Assembly: GCA_035578155.1 (NCBI GenBank)
Contig: JAPWDM010000022.1
Location: forward strand, 496,001 to 560,000
Reading direction: 5' to 3'
DNA from: Brachynemurus nebulosus
Lineage: Eukaryota; Arthropoda; Insecta; Neuroptera; Myrmeleontidae
Length of the DNA stretch: 64,000 nt
Both the position numbers and the translations under genes were made by a program. Below the pieces are notes generated by a model, which did not search any database, was not told the origin of the DNA, and was given only the letters and a program-made list of their open reading frames with translations. Within the stretch, counting starts at the first letter, position 1; every line of letters begins with the position of its first letter. Below are positions 35,201 through 46,836 of the stretch, one piece after another.

Positions 35201-35587
35201 TTAATATTTATTTGTGGTCATCGCGAAGGCTAAACGAGTTGGAAATTGAAGTTAAAGCGAACTTGCTTAAATAGTGCTTTAAATTTTCTATTAATTTATG
35301 TCAGTTGTAAAAGATGTTCAAATTTTTGCCAATGCATACTTTGAAACTATGGAAACAAAAATCAATAACAACCATACGTATGTATATTTTCAGATTTATA
35401 TAGATTTTAAGTACAAAATAGTATATTGTTATTAAAACATTTAATTTGCAAAAAAAAAAATATTAAGGTCAATAATTGAGATAAAGACTATCCTATATTT
35501 TAAGTGGGACCAAATTACAGATGGTTACCAAATTTGATAAAAATCGGTTCAGTAGTTTCGGCGTTTATCCCAGCCATACATCGTGAC

Positions 35588-36635
35588 TAGGGTTGCCACG
35601 CGTACTTTTTTAAAAAGTATTGTACCTACTTTTTTTTGAGACAAACGTACTTTGCAATTTATAAAGGAATAAAAATACGCTAAAATACTTTTTTATGTAT
35701 GTTAACTTTTCATTCATCCATTTCATTTTTAGCTCTTATTTTAAATTATAATGTTTAGGTACTTTGTTGTCGCTTGATTTGATGTTCAAAGTTAGCGCCG
35801 AAACTTAGATGCTTAACGTGTGGTTGCATCTAGTTGTACAAGTGCAGTTTGAACCGTTTGAATAGTATAAGTGTCGTTAATGTGATACAATTCAAATGCC
35901 AAGCGCGTCATGTATTAACATCATAATTAAGATTTGTATTCAGAAGTAAACATAATCAGACAATTAATGAATTGCTTGCAAAATTAATTAAGTGTGACAT
36001 TTAGAAGTTATTTCTACTGCAAAAAAATGAATGCTGCGATAATTTTCCAAATGCATACAATAACTGCCCATCTTTTGTCAGCTTTTATTTTCAATAATGA
36101 CTATTAAATGGTGTGTGGAAAGAAATAAGGAGTCACTTAATAAAAAATGAATTACTGATAGATATTTATATTAATTTAGATATATACTGTAAGAATGGCT
36201 TAAGTGTTTTTAAAGAAGACAAATATCCAGATAGCCTGGGCTGCATTTACCCTAAGTGCCGCTCGGGGTATCCTGAAAAATGCCGCCGCCTGGTTTTTCC
36301 TAACGCGAAAATTTTGAAAAAGTTTCTTAGTAAATATAAAGAAACAAAAAAAAGGAAAAAAAGAAAAGAAAAAGAAAAAAAAGACAAACAAACAACAAAA
36401 TAACGTTAAATTTCAAATTTTTCCACTGTGTTTAAAATTAGCCGCTCGAGGTTAGTGCCTTGCGTGGCCTTAGTGTAAATACAAGATTGAATATAGTTAA
36501 GAGCAATAAAAAATACTTATAGAAAAATAAATAATATAAAAATTTAATGCGTACTTTTTTTTACTAACTGTACTTTTTATTTTTGCTAAAAAACCGAAAA
36601 GTACTCTTTTTGCCTTAAAAAAGGTGGCAACCCTA
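35588..36635. mobile_element. hAT-type element, left-arm copy
   Basis: The ends are TAGGGTTGCCAC in inverse orientation. The flanks ATCGTGAC (35580-35587) and ATCGTCAG (36636-36643) look like a mutated 8-bp duplication; the right-arm copy keeps a perfect one. It includes 'AAAAGTACTTTTT' subterminal motifs and a GCCGCCGCCTGG patch. The 96-codon open frame at 36113-36403 shows no known domain. Confidence 0.7.
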
Positions 36636-36648
36636 ATCGTCAGATGAG

Positions 36649-36652
<4 letters not shown>

Positions 36653-36743
<91 letters not shown>
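36653..36743. repeat. (TA)n microsatellite
   Basis: About 90 bp of TA repeat. Its counterpart in the other arm is 50871-50967. Confidence 0.95.
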
Positions 36744-36834
36744 AGATTTAAACATTTTGACATATAAATTGGCATTTACAAGCCTCTAGTTATAATTAAA
36801 GTTAAATTAAATACATACATAATTGGGACAAAAT

Positions 36835-37292
36835 TAGGGATGGGAAAAAATAGTCGATTTTTATATTAACCGATTATTTTTTTTCTTATAATCGATTTTT
36901 AATAATCGATTCTCTAAATAATAATAATAAATTTTTAATAATTCGATTATATAAATTACACTCTATTATTTCCTTATTATTTATTTTGAAAGGTGAGGGA
37001 AGGACTTGGTTTGTTTTTGAGTTTTAAAACAAGAAAGTTGTCATTTTGGTTATTTTTGCACTTACCATTTTAACTAATCTTCATTCTAAATAACTGTTAA
37101 TATTAATTTGGTAGTTTTATTATTACCTATATAGAAAAATATGCAATTTTTCGAATAATTAAAAAAAAATCGAATTTTTCGCATAAATCGATTATTTCAT
37201 CTAAAATCGATTTTTTACAAATCGATTTATATTAAAAAGAGAAAAATCGATTTTTTAATAATCGATTTTTTTCACTCCATGTCACATCCCTA
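36835..37292. mobile_element. hAT MITE with 8-bp TSD, left arm only
   Basis: TAGGGATG termini and perfect GACAAAAT duplications (36827-36834 and 37293-37300). The interior is full of AATCGATTTTT motifs. The empty site is preserved in the right arm near 50090-50105 (ACATTTTGTCCCAATTA), which proves insertion after the palindrome arose. Confidence 0.9.
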
Positions 37293-37300
37293 GACAAAAT

Positions 37301-38180
37301 GTAGTAAGTTAGTTTTAGTTCAAAATAAACATAATAAAAAGAGAAAACTGCAAGAATCTTAGTGGTCGTGCTGCCGGTATTTCAGTTCAAACTGTAGGTA
37401 TATTATTAATTATTATGTATCTTCGCAGTCACCTACGTTTAACTAGAGATGGCTGTAGTATCTAACATATTGTTCACAATAATAGTATTTTCTGCACGAT
37501 CGTGTATTTTCATGCATTTACTGATGCTGTTGACAATGCTGGTAAGTTACATTTCCCGAACGTTTGTTTATATCCATGGAAAACAAAAAAATAACAATGG
37601 GGTAAGTAAAATAGGTGCCCGGTAAGTAAATAAGAGTGCGGTAAGTGAAATTAGCTCAAAAATGATTGTAATTATTTATTTATATTGAAATTTAAAGTAC
37701 AATTTGAACAACTAGGAAAATAAATCGATTAATATGAAAATTTTCACTAGTTTGCACATTATTATTATTACTATTGCCATTAGTCTTCGTATTTTATTGA
37801 CATTTCAAAACGTCGTTCAATCATTAAAATTTCTTGTGTTTTTCATAATCTTCCTTTCCTTTTACAAGAATAAATTTGCAGCCAAAAATAAAATGCTTCA
37901 TCAATTTCATTATTCTCACTAATATTATAGTTTAACAAACTATTTTTCTCAATTTTTTAATAGAAAATTCAAAAAAAAAAAATGTTCACGCCAATTAAAT
38001 ATTGACACTTAATTTTTTATTTACCCATATAGTTATCAATTGTCATTACAAAGATTCGTATAAAGTTGTTACAAATATTTATAATATTTATTCATGGCCT
38101 TCTATGTTATAACAGAAAAATAAATTACACCGTCTATATTATCCGAATTTTGTTATTTAATATATTTTTATTTTTTAATT
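37301..38180. other. Palindrome arm, non-coding
   Basis: This stretch has an inverse counterpart at 43520-44230 and 49065-49222. It includes GGTAAGTGAAATTAGC and GCCCGGTAAGTAAATA direct motifs. No gene. Confidence 0.6.
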
Positions 38181-38189
38181 ATCTTAAAT

Positions 38190-38480
38190 CGATCGTGCAA
38201 AAAATGTTATACAATACACAATGCATTAAGTGCCTTTACTGATCTCGAAAATTGCAAAAACTCGATCCTGCGGGTCTCGTTTTCGCAACATTCTCCCGAT
38301 CAGTAAAAGCAACTTACCGAACTTATATTGTAAAATACTATTACGATATACATAAGTTCGATAAGTTGCCTTTACTAATCGAGGAAATGTTGCTAAAACT
38401 CTACCCTTCGGGTCTCGTTTCGAGATCAGCAAAGGTATTTAACGAACCGTGCATTGTATAATATTTTTTGTACGATCAAT
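38190..38480. mobile_element. Palindromic MITE (possibly piggyBac-like), left copy
   Basis: About 290 bp, itself an imperfect palindrome. Outer ends are ATCGATCGTGCAAAAAATGTTATAC and its inverse; inner hairpins are GGGTCTCG-type and AACTTACCGAACTTAT-type. A TTAA stands on each side (38184 and 38480), compatible with piggyBac target choice. The same element is at 43226-43505. Confidence 0.6.
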
Positions 38481-39013
38481 TTAAAATATTAGAGAATAAA
38501 TTAATTTAATAAAAAATAAAATTTTTATAATATATCTGAAATTTAAATATAATGTCTACTAGGACTACTGAATACTGAATCGAACATATTAACATGTTTC
38601 GCAGAGATACCACAGGCATTAAATTGTGAAGTACGACTCCATTTTATTAAATCCAACTTTTAACCACGGAGACTTGTTTATAAATATTAGATAAAACATT
38701 AAATATTAATGGTCTAACCGCCATTAAAGTAATCAGTCAATTTTTTTGCTTCAATTTCTTAATGTATTTGTAATACACAGCATTCTCTCTAGTCGATTCT
38801 TTTCTCAAAGACTAGGACAGTATTCGTTAGCGCTTTTTTACGGTATACTATTTGCGGAACATTTGTATCTTAGTAAATTTTTCAATTTTTTCAGGATTAC
38901 AACAATAAAAATTCAATATCTATGACAACTAATCTTTAAATTGAATATCGTTTAGTTAGAAATGGTAAATTAAGAACTAAATTTTCAGCAATTACTGCAA
39001 AAATAGCAATATT

Positions 39014-39253
39014 ATATAGTTACTCACAAGAGTATTGATTCACTTGTGTTTTTCGGTTTAAATTTGAATTTTTGTTTTCTATGATGTGGTTTATGATATT
39101 ATTTTGAATGTAACGTATTTTGAAGTACATTAAATTATGTTTGTATGCATGGTTGATTTTTGTTATTTACTTCGATTGAAATCTACAAAAATGTATTAAG
39201 TTTCCGAAAAACAAAAACACAAGTGAGTCAATACTTGTGTGGGTAACTATATA
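39014..39253. mobile_element. Short MITE/hairpin with ~45-bp arms
   Basis: TATATAGTTACTCACAAG at 39014 and the following ATTGATTCACTTGTGTTTTTCGG are matched in inverse orientation at 39203-39253, about 150 bp apart. No coding capacity. Confidence 0.7.
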
Positions 39254-39429
39254 TTAATTAAGTTAATTGATTTAAAATTATGGTTGTTATTTAATAATGC
39301 TAAAAACAATTATCATTGAAATTTAAGTTTAGTATAGGGAAAGTTTTAATGATTTTGGATTATTATAATAGGGAATTTTGGAATAAATGATCACCATGTT
39401 ATATTAAAAAACCTTTTGTTTTATTGGCT

Positions 39430-39475
39430 CCTTACATTTCGAGTAAAAACCCCTCTTCAGGCCATATTGTTTTCT
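39430..39475 (-). other. Possible hammerhead-like / Penelope-tail remnant
   Basis: On the minus strand CCTGAAGAGGGG is followed by TTTTTACTCGAAATG. CTGANGA plus GAAA are hammerhead ribozyme core motifs, and Penelope-like elements are known to carry them. The intervening stem would be short and weak, so this is tentative. Confidence 0.3.
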
Positions 39476-39610
39476 TTTAAAAATAATAAAACAATATCAA
39501 GGACATCACAATTATTAAAATATAAAAATTAAAATAAAACGATTTGTAAAAACTATACACTTAATATTTTAGTAATTATTAAATTAAAATTATAAATTGT
39601 TGAAAACAGA

Positions 39611-39751
39611 CATGTCAAATTTATGAATAAATAAAAAACGAAAAATTGCAAAAATTTAGAGTCAAAAATAGAGTACAAATCTATTTATATATTTTTGTCT
39701 CTAAATTTTTGTAGCTTTTCGTTTTCTCATTCATTCATAATTTTGACATGA
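39611..39751. repeat. Inverted repeat, ~60-bp arms
   Basis: CATGTCAAATTTATGAATAAA and the rest of a 60-bp segment are repeated in inverse orientation at 39690-39751, ending TTTTGACATG. The loop is about 20 nt, so it would form a long hairpin if transcribed. Confidence 0.75.
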
Positions 39752-40084
39752 TACTATTAAAAAATATTTTATTTGATTTGATTTTATTTTCAACATTATA
39801 CTTTTAAATATTGTTTAATTAAATTAATTACTTTTAATTATTATTTATTTAAAATTAAATATAATTTTATTTCATTCAACTAATACAAAAATTGAGATTT
39901 TTTATGGCATTTTACTTGTTTCTATCTTGTCTTAAATAAATTCTAAAATAATCTAAATCCGTATGAGTGCATGATTATAATTAAATCAAAAAAGAATTTC
40001 GCGCTTCGATGGGGCAAATTTACAAATATTAAGAAAAAATATTTTGATGATTAAAAAAACTTTTCTTATTGTTTTAATGTTAAT

Positions 40085-40640
40085 TTACATAGCTACGCGA
40101 CGTTGGCGCCTCGAAAATTTTCTTTTCTTTTTTAAATCAACTTCAAAATTAACGTATGATAGCTTAAAAAATTGACCTTTAAATGCCCTTTCCGAATATA
40201 AAATTGCCTTCGCTGTATTTTTTAGCAGTAATAAGTTATCATGATATATATTATTTAAACATCTTGACATATAAATTAGCATTAAAACAATAAAAAAAAG
40301 TTTTTTTTTCATTAAAATATTTTTTTTTAATACTTTTAAACTTGCCCCATTGAAGCGCAAAATTCTCTGTTGATTTAATTATATAATTAGAAAGAAAAAT
40401 ATTAAAAACATCAAGAAAGAAAAAAAATTTTCCGGTGGTAACTTCACTTAGCCAATTTATACGGCAAAGTGTTCAAATAATATATATAATAATAACTTAT
40501 TATTGCTAAAAGATACAGCTAAGGAAATTTTATATTCGGAAAGGGCATCTAAAGGGCAAGTTTTTAAGCTGTCGCACGTTAATTTAGAAGTTGATTTAAA
40601 AAAGAAAAGAAAATTTCGCTGCACCAACGTCGGGTAGCTT
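40085..40640. repeat. Repeat family Z, two facing units (left arm)
   Basis: Units contain AGCTACGCGACGTTGGCGC, AATGCCCTTTCCGAATATAAAATT and TTGCCCCATTGAAGCGCAAAATT. They correspond to three units at 42270-43145 and a partial one at 50205-50340. Confidence 0.7.
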
Positions 40641-40756
40641 AACATTGTGTAATAAACTTCATAATATATTTTCTATAGTAAAGAAATAAACCCTGGATAT
40701 GCAATTTTCGTCATTCCACTGAGTACTAGATGGCACCAACACTAATATTTTGATAG

Positions 40757-41715
40757 AGTCACGATAATAAATAGAGTCGTGACATGTCATCCATTTTCTG
40801 TCCAAAACAGAGCGGGAAGCTTCAAAATTAATTATCACATGTTTGAGTAAATATTTTTGAGTACATAATAAAATTATTCTTAATAAGTTATGAATTATTG
40901 AACGATTAAAAAGTTTCAATTAAATTATTCTTTATAGGTTAAATTAAATGAATTTTTTAATATTTAATTTATTTCCAATAATGTATTTTACGCAAACTTT
41001 GGACAGAAAATGCCGGTTAGCCAATTAGCGTTCAGCACACATGTCACGACTCGATTCAGAGGCGTAGCGACGGGGGTGCAAGGGGGTCTATTATGCACCG
41101 GGCGCCACTCGTAGAGGGGCGCCAAATGTGCGCCAAAGAGAGGTGTCAAATGGGCCCCAAAGGGTGGCAGGTCTTTGGGGACGCCAAAAAATGAGGTATG
41201 TGAGGTTTTTTTTTTGCTCGTCACTTGTTTTTTGGGAGGAAAAAGGCAATATTTTTTCTACAGGGGCGCCATTTTTTGACTCTGCCTCGGGCGCTACTTA
41301 GGCTAGGTCCGGCTCTGAAGGGCGCTAATAAAGTGTCGTGCCCCGGGCGCCTGTTATGTTCACTACGCCACTGACTCGATTTATTATAGGACTCTATCAA
41401 AATGAGTCCTTGTAATAAATAGAGTAGTGACATGTGTGCTAAACGTTGATTGGTTCCGGCATTTTCTGTTCAAAGTTTGCGTAAAATACATTATTGGAAA
41501 TAAAATGAATATTAACAAAAATCATTTAGTTTAACTTAGAAAGAATAATGTAATTGAAACTTTTTAATCGTTGATTAATTCATAACTTATTGACACTAAT
41601 TATGTGTTCAAAAATATTTACTCAAAAACGTGATCATTAATTTTGAAACTTCCCGCTCTGTTTTGGATAGAATGACATGTCACGACTCTATTTATTATAG
41701 GGACTCTATTAAAAT
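40757..41715. mobile_element. MITE family Y, two facing copies at the palindrome centre
   Basis: Left unit 40757-41055 and right unit 41382-41715 face each other, each with AATAGAGTCGTGACATGT ends and an AGCGGGAAGCTTCAAAATTAA interior. They form the centre of the giant palindrome. A hAT MITE lies at the join. Confidence 0.75.
41057..41373. mobile_element. 317-bp hAT MITE with 8-bp TSD
   Basis: Termini CAGAGGCGTAGCGAC and, complemented, CAGTGGCGTAGTGAAC. Perfect ACTCGATT duplications flank it (41049-41056 and 41374-41381). The interior is GC-richer than its surroundings with repeated GGCGCCA. Confidence 0.9.
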
Positions 41716-41829
41716 ATTAGTGTTGGTGCCATCTAGTAGTCAGTGGAATGTCGGAAATTGCATATCCAGGGTTTATTTCTTTACTATAGAAAATATATTA
41801 TGAAGTATATTATGCAATGTTGAGTTACG

Positions 41830-42260
41830 CTGAAAAAAAGGTTCAGCTGTAGGTAAATATACAACATACATACCAATGAAGTACAATTCGAAAAATAATT
41901 TATAATTTTAACATACAAAAGTGTTTGAATTTTGCCGCCATATTAGTCAGTGACGTCAGTCATTAAATATTGTACATGTAAAATCGTACCCAGAAAAATC
42001 AGCATAATTAATTAATTATGAATTCCCAAATGGTGTGATTAATTTTAATGTTCTTCTCAAACAAAATACTATCAAATAACGTAAAATAAAATATTTTTTA
42101 TTCCCATGATTTGCTAACTATACGTTAAAAAAGACTAATTAATTATTCACTAATTATAATGTCCTAAATAAAAAAATTATATTCCTAAATTTTCCCAAAT
42201 AATTCCCAATCGAATAAAAGTATTTTCAATTAAAAAGAAATTTTTGGACTGCCAACTATA
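41830..42260. other. Unmatched stretch of the right arm
   Basis: AT-rich sequence with no counterpart in the left arm between 40632 and 40085. No feature recognised. Confidence 0.4.
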
Positions 42261-42269
42261 TAGCAGTGT

Positions 42270-43145
42270 TAAGCTACGCGACGTTGGCGCAGCGAAATTT
42301 TTTTTTTTGTTTTTAAATAATTTCTTAATTAACATGTGATAGCTTAAAAAATTGCCATTTAAATGCCCTTTCCGAATATAAAATTGCCTTAGTTGTATCT
42401 TTTAGCAATAATAAGTTATTATTATACATATTATTTAAACATTTTAACATATACATCAGCTAAGTGAAGTTAGCGCCGCGAAATTTCCTTTCTTTTTTGA
42501 TGTTTTTAATATTTTTGTCTCTAATTATATAATTAAATCAACAAAGAATTTTGCGCTTCAATGGGGCAAGTTCAAATGTATTAGGAAAAAATATTTTAAT
42601 GAAAAAAAAAAAAAAACGTTTTTTTTGTTTTAAATCAACTTCTAAATTAACGTGTGACAGCTTAAAAACTTGCCCTTTAGATGCCCTTTCCGAATATAAA
42701 ATTTCCTTAGCTGTACCTTTTAGCAATAATAAGTTATTATTATATATATTATTTGAACATTTTGCCGTATAAATTGGCTAAGTGAAGTTACCACCGGAAA
42801 ATTTTTTTTCTTTCTTGATGTTTTTAATATTTTTCTTTCTAATTATATAATTAAATCAACAGAGAATTTTGCGCTTCAATGGGGCAAGTTTAAAAGTATT
42901 AAAAAAAAATATTTTAATGAAAAAAAAAACTTTTTTTTATTGTTTTAATGCTAATTTATATGTCAAGATGTTTAAATAATATATATCATGATAACTTATT
43001 ACTGCTAAAAAATACAGCGAAGGCAATTTTATATTCGGAAAGGGCATTTAAAGGTCAATTTTTTAAGCTATCACACGTTAATTTAGAAGTTGATTTAAAA
43101 AAGAAAAGAAAATTTTCGAGGCGTCAACGTCGCGTAGTTATGTAA
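42270..43145. repeat. Repeat family Z, three tandem units (right arm)
   Basis: Three ~290-bp units alternate orientation and share AATTATATAATTAAATCAAC, TTTTGCGCTTCAATGGGGCAAG and CCCTTTCCGAATATAAAATT. The left arm has two units, so one was gained or lost after duplication. Confidence 0.7.
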
Positions 43146-43225
43146 ATTAACAGAGATTTCAGATATATAAACATTTTATTTTTTATTAAATTAATTTATT
43201 CTTTAAATATTTTAAGTTGATCGTA

Positions 43226-43505
43226 CAAAAAATATTATACAATACACGGTTCGTTCAATTCTTTTACTGATCTCGAAACGAGACCCGAAGGGTCGAGTTC
43301 TTGTAACATTTTCTCGACCAGTAAAGGCAACTTACCGAACTTATGTATATCGTAATAGTATTATACAATATAAGTTCGGTAAGTTGCTTTTACTGATCGA
43401 GCAAATGTTGCGAAAGCAAGACCCGCAGGGTCGAGTTTTTGCAATTTTCGAGATCAGTAAAGGCACTTAACGCATCGTGTAGTGTATAATATTTTTTGCA
43501 CGATC
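43226..43505. mobile_element. Palindromic MITE, right copy
   Basis: Inverse counterpart of 38190-38480, with the same hairpins (CGAGACCCGAAGGGTCGAG is one perfect example at about 43278). Confidence 0.65.
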
Positions 43506-44236
43506 GATCTAAAATAATTAAAAAATAAAAATATATTAAATAACAAGATAAAATTCGGATAATATAGGTGTAATTTATTTTTCTATGTTATGCCATAGAA
43601 TGCCATGAATAAATATTATAAATATTTATAGCAACTTTATACGAATGTTTGTAATGACAATTGATAACTATATTTGTAAATAAAAAATTAAGTGTCAATA
43701 TTTAATAGGCGTGAATATTTTTTTTTGAATTTTCTATTAAAAAAATTGAGGAAAATAGTTTGTTAAACTATAATATTAGTTAGAATAATGAAATTGATGA
43801 AGCATTTTATTTTTGGCTGCGAATTTATTCTCGTAAAAGGAAAGGAAGATTATGAAAGCCACAAAAAATTTTAATGATTAAACGACCTTTTGAAATGTCA
43901 ATAAAATATGAAGACTAATGGCAACAGTAATAATAGTAATGTGCAAACTAGTGAAAATTTTCATATTAATCGATTTATTTTCCTAGTTGTTCAAATTGTA
44001 CTTTAAATTTCAATATAAATAAATAATTACAATCATTTTTGAGCTAATTTCACTTACCGCACTCTTATTTACTTACCGGGCACCTATTTTGCTTACCGCA
44101 TTGTTATTTTTTGGTTTCCATTGATATATAAACAAACGTTTGGGAAATGTAATGTAATCAGCATTGTCAACAGCATCCGTAAATGCATGAAAATACACGA
44201 TCCTGCAAAAAATACTATTATTGTGAACAATAATAT

Positions 44237-44500
44237 TGTGGGATGCGTGTTCATATGGTTGATTGATAAAATTGTACTCCGTATTTTAAGATTTATTCCA
44301 TTTAATTACACATAAAAATAATTAATATAATTGTGATGAGCGAACACTGTGTACTAAGAGGAAACCATCTTGAATGTCTGATGTGTGTGTATTGTTCAAA
44401 TTGAATTACATAAAAAAGGTTCAACTAATAAGTTGGTAATGAAGAATTTGATAAGTTTGATAATATTGCATGTCGGTAAAGTAGATTTCGACAATGCCCA
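44237..44500 (-). repeat. 3' LTR of the Ty3/gypsy element
   Basis: 264 bp; on the coding strand it starts TGGGCATTGTCG and ends CATCCCACA (TG...CA). Confidence 0.92.
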
Positions 44501-44502
44501 TA

Positions 44503-44517
44503 TAGCTCCCCTCTTAG
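44503..44517 (-). other. Polypurine tract
   Basis: On the minus strand CTAAGAGGGGAGC lies four bases before the 3' LTR, the expected place for plus-strand priming. Confidence 0.65.
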
Positions 44518-44597
44518 TATAAAGTACGGTGGTAAATAAAAGATTACAAAAGTAAATTTTATACATTACAAAATGATTGCTGTACATGAAATAAAAA

Positions 44598-46415
44598 TTA
44601 TAAGGAAAAGGTAACTCTTTTAGTTGATTTCCTCCCGTAAACACAATCAGGTCCTATCGTTGACGGTGTAGAGGTCGACTGCGAGGACGATGATGTTGAA
44701 GGAAAAACAGTTGTCGTTTGACTAGTGTCGAATTCTTCTGAAGGTAAAAATGCTGGTTTCAGCCTTTCGATGTTAATATTGGTTGGTCTACCTTCAATGT
44801 CTACTTTGAAAAGAAAGTCAGAAATTCTTTCCAGAATCTTGAATGGACCATTGTACGGTTTGTCTAGGGGACCCTTGACGGAGTCAACTCTGACAAATAC
44901 GTGGGTACACTTGAAAAGGTCTCTGAAACAGAAAGGTGTATTTTTAATTTTGTGGGCTGTAGGTTGAGGTCGGATCTGTCTCAAGTGTTGACGTAATTCT
45001 TCTAGGAATATTCTAGGATTTGAATCTAGATCTTCGCTGTTAAAAAATTCACCCGGTAATCTGATTGTGGTTCCGTAAAGCATTTCCGCAGGTGATCCTT
45101 GAATATCGACCTTATGACATGAACGAAGTCCGAGTAGAACGATTGGAAGTGTTTCTACCCAATTTTTATTATTTTGACATTTGAGTGCGGCTTTGACGGT
45201 ACGATGCCAGCGTTCAATTAGGCCGTTGGCTTGTGGATGATATGGTGTGGTTCGTTGTCTAGATGCACCAATCATGGCAGCTAAGGCAGAAAAAAGTTCA
45301 GACTCGAATTGAGTTCCTTGGTCCGTGGTGATGGTTAAAGGGGTTCCGAAACGTAATACCCAATGTGTGAAGACTGCATTTGAAATAGTTCTGGCGGAAA
45401 TATCTTTGATTGGTACGGCTTCAGGCCAGCGAGAAAAACGATCCATCATAGTTAAAATGTACTTGTATCCGTGAGATTCCTGGAGTGGTCCGACGATATC
45501 GATATGGATATGTTTGAATCGTGCGTCTGGTTCGATAAAGCGCTTGGGCGTAGGACGAACGTGACGGTTAACTTTAGATGATTGACATTCAAGACATGTT
45601 TTGGCTAACTGAATAATTTGACGATGCATATGTGGCCAAACGTAATGTTGTGAAATAGCTCGATCTGTAATACGACCACTAGAGTGTGCTAAATTATGGA
45701 ATGAGTCAAAAATTTTCTTCCTCATTGATTTAGGTACATATGGACGAATCTCTTCGGTAGATGTATCACAATAAATAGGAGTGTCGGTTGAACTGAACTT
45801 AATTTGATGTAATTTTAAGGAAGTTGAGTTTAATTTCAGAAGTTCTTGAAGTTCGGCATCTTCGGATTGAGCTGCAGCTATTTCGGCTGTCGAAAATTGT
45901 GCAGGGAAAGTAATTGCGTTGATACGTGACAGGTTGTCGGCTAAGACATTGTCTTCACCAGAAATATGTTCAATTGTGGTACAAAATTCGCTGATGAATG
46001 CAAGTTGACGTATTTGACGTGGAGAAGCATTTTCTGAGTTTCGCTGGAGTGCGTTAACTAATGGTTTGTGGTCGGTGCGTGTGACGAAAATGTTCCCTTC
46101 CAAGAGATGTCGAAAAAATTTAATGCTGTAATAAATTGCTGATAGCTCACGATCATAAGTGCTATAGTTTCTTTGAGCCGGTGAAAATGGTTTGGAAAAG
46201 AAACCTAGTGGATACCATTGATTGTTAGTAAATTTTTCGACACATCCTCCCATCGTAGTATTCGATGCGTCAGTTGTTAAGCGTAGTGGAGCACCAATTT
46301 TAGGATGAGCAAGGAGTGCTGCGTTGGCAAGCCCTTGTTTGCAATTTTCAAAGGCTAAATTGGTTTCTTGTGTCCAATTGATTTTACGTTTGTCGTTTTT
46401 GGTGGCTCCCTTCAA
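44598..46415 (-). CDS. pol: Ty3/gypsy Pol C-terminal part: RNase H and integrase
   Basis: 605 residues in one open frame. The start carries the RNase H domain: TDASNTTMGG near residue 48, YDRELSAIYYS near 88 and TDHKPLVNAL near 114 supply acidic residues. The integrase follows with an HHCC zinc finger (H...H, CLECQS, about residues 240-280) and the D,D-E core: HIDIVGPL near 305, TTDQGTQFES near 363 and QANGLIERWH near 398. A C-terminal domain with NIERLKPAFLP and a Ser/Thr-rich end closes the protein. It would degrade the RNA template and insert the cDNA. The frame is separated from the RT by a frameshift near 46.56 kb, so the first codons shown are not the natural start. Confidence 0.92.
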   Translation of the reverse strand: MKGATKNDKRKINWTQETNLAFENCKQGLANAALLAHPKIGAPLRLTTDASNTTMGGCVEKFTNNQWYPLGFFSKPFSPAQRNYSTYDRELSAIYYSIKFFRHLLEGNIFVTRTDHKPLVNALQRNSENASPRQIRQLAFISEFCTTIEHISGEDNVLADNLSRINAITFPAQFSTAEIAAAQSEDAELQELLKLNSTSLKLHQIKFSSTDTPIYCDTSTEEIRPYVPKSMRKKIFDSFHNLAHSSGRITDRAISQHYVWPHMHRQIIQLAKTCLECQSSKVNRHVRPTPKRFIEPDARFKHIHIDIVGPLQESHGYKYILTMMDRFSRWPEAVPIKDISARTISNAVFTHWVLRFGTPLTITTDQGTQFESELFSALAAMIGASRQRTTPYHPQANGLIERWHRTVKAALKCQNNKNWVETLPIVLLGLRSCHKVDIQGSPAEMLYGTTIRLPGEFFNSEDLDSNPRIFLEELRQHLRQIRPQPTAHKIKNTPFCFRDLFKCTHVFVRVDSVKGPLDKPYNGPFKILERISDFLFKVDIEGRPTNINIERLKPAFLPSEEFDTSQTTTVFPSTSSSSQSTSTPSTIGPDCVYGRKSTKRVTFSL

Positions 46416-46473
46416 GAGTGTGTTCAGAGGTGCTTGTGATTGTGCGGCATCCTTGATGCAACGGCGATAAAAA

Positions 46474-46821
46474 TTAATTGCGCCGAGAAATTTGCGAAGG
46501 TCCTTGATAGTAGTTGGACGAGGACATTTGAGAATAGCCTGGACTCTGGTATGTAGGTATTGGTTGAATACCGTTTTCTGATATTTGGTATCCTAGGAAA
46601 TCGATTGTCGAAACGCCTAGAACACATTTAGAAATGTTAAGTACTATGCCATACTCACGAAATCTGTTAAAAATGATTTTGAGATGCTCTTCATGTTCCT
46701 CGTTGGAATTTGATGCAATTAAGCAATCGTCCAGGTAAGTATATACGAAGTCGAGTCCGTGCAGGACCTGGTTAATGTAACGTTGAAATGTTTGGGCCGC
46801 ATTCAGCAAACCGAATGGCAT
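46474..46821 (-). pseudogene. pol: Ty3/gypsy Pol middle part: RT fingers/palm with YLDD
   Basis: This frame carries RT motif B (MPFGLLNAAQTFQRYI) and the catalytic YTYLDDCLIAS box, then FLGYQISENGI. It is cut off from the first RT part by a single in-frame TAA at about 46837-46839 and leaves its frame near 46560 by a frameshift, after which the connection to RNase H is read from another frame. Confidence 0.88.
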
Positions 46822-46836
46822 GTATAAAAATTCAAA

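Larger units (their letters stand above)
38545..40080. other. 1.5-kb segment present only in the left palindrome arm
   Basis: The right arm jumps directly across this region near 43150. It contains two hairpins (39014-39253 and 39611-39751) and a Penelope-tail-like patch near 39430-39475. No ORF is recognised. Confidence 0.5.

Noticed and set aside
36113..36403. 96-codon frame with a Lys-rich end as a gene
   Set aside because: The Lys-rich part is an A-rich stretch inside a non-autonomous hAT-type element, and the inverse copy in the right arm does not keep the frame.
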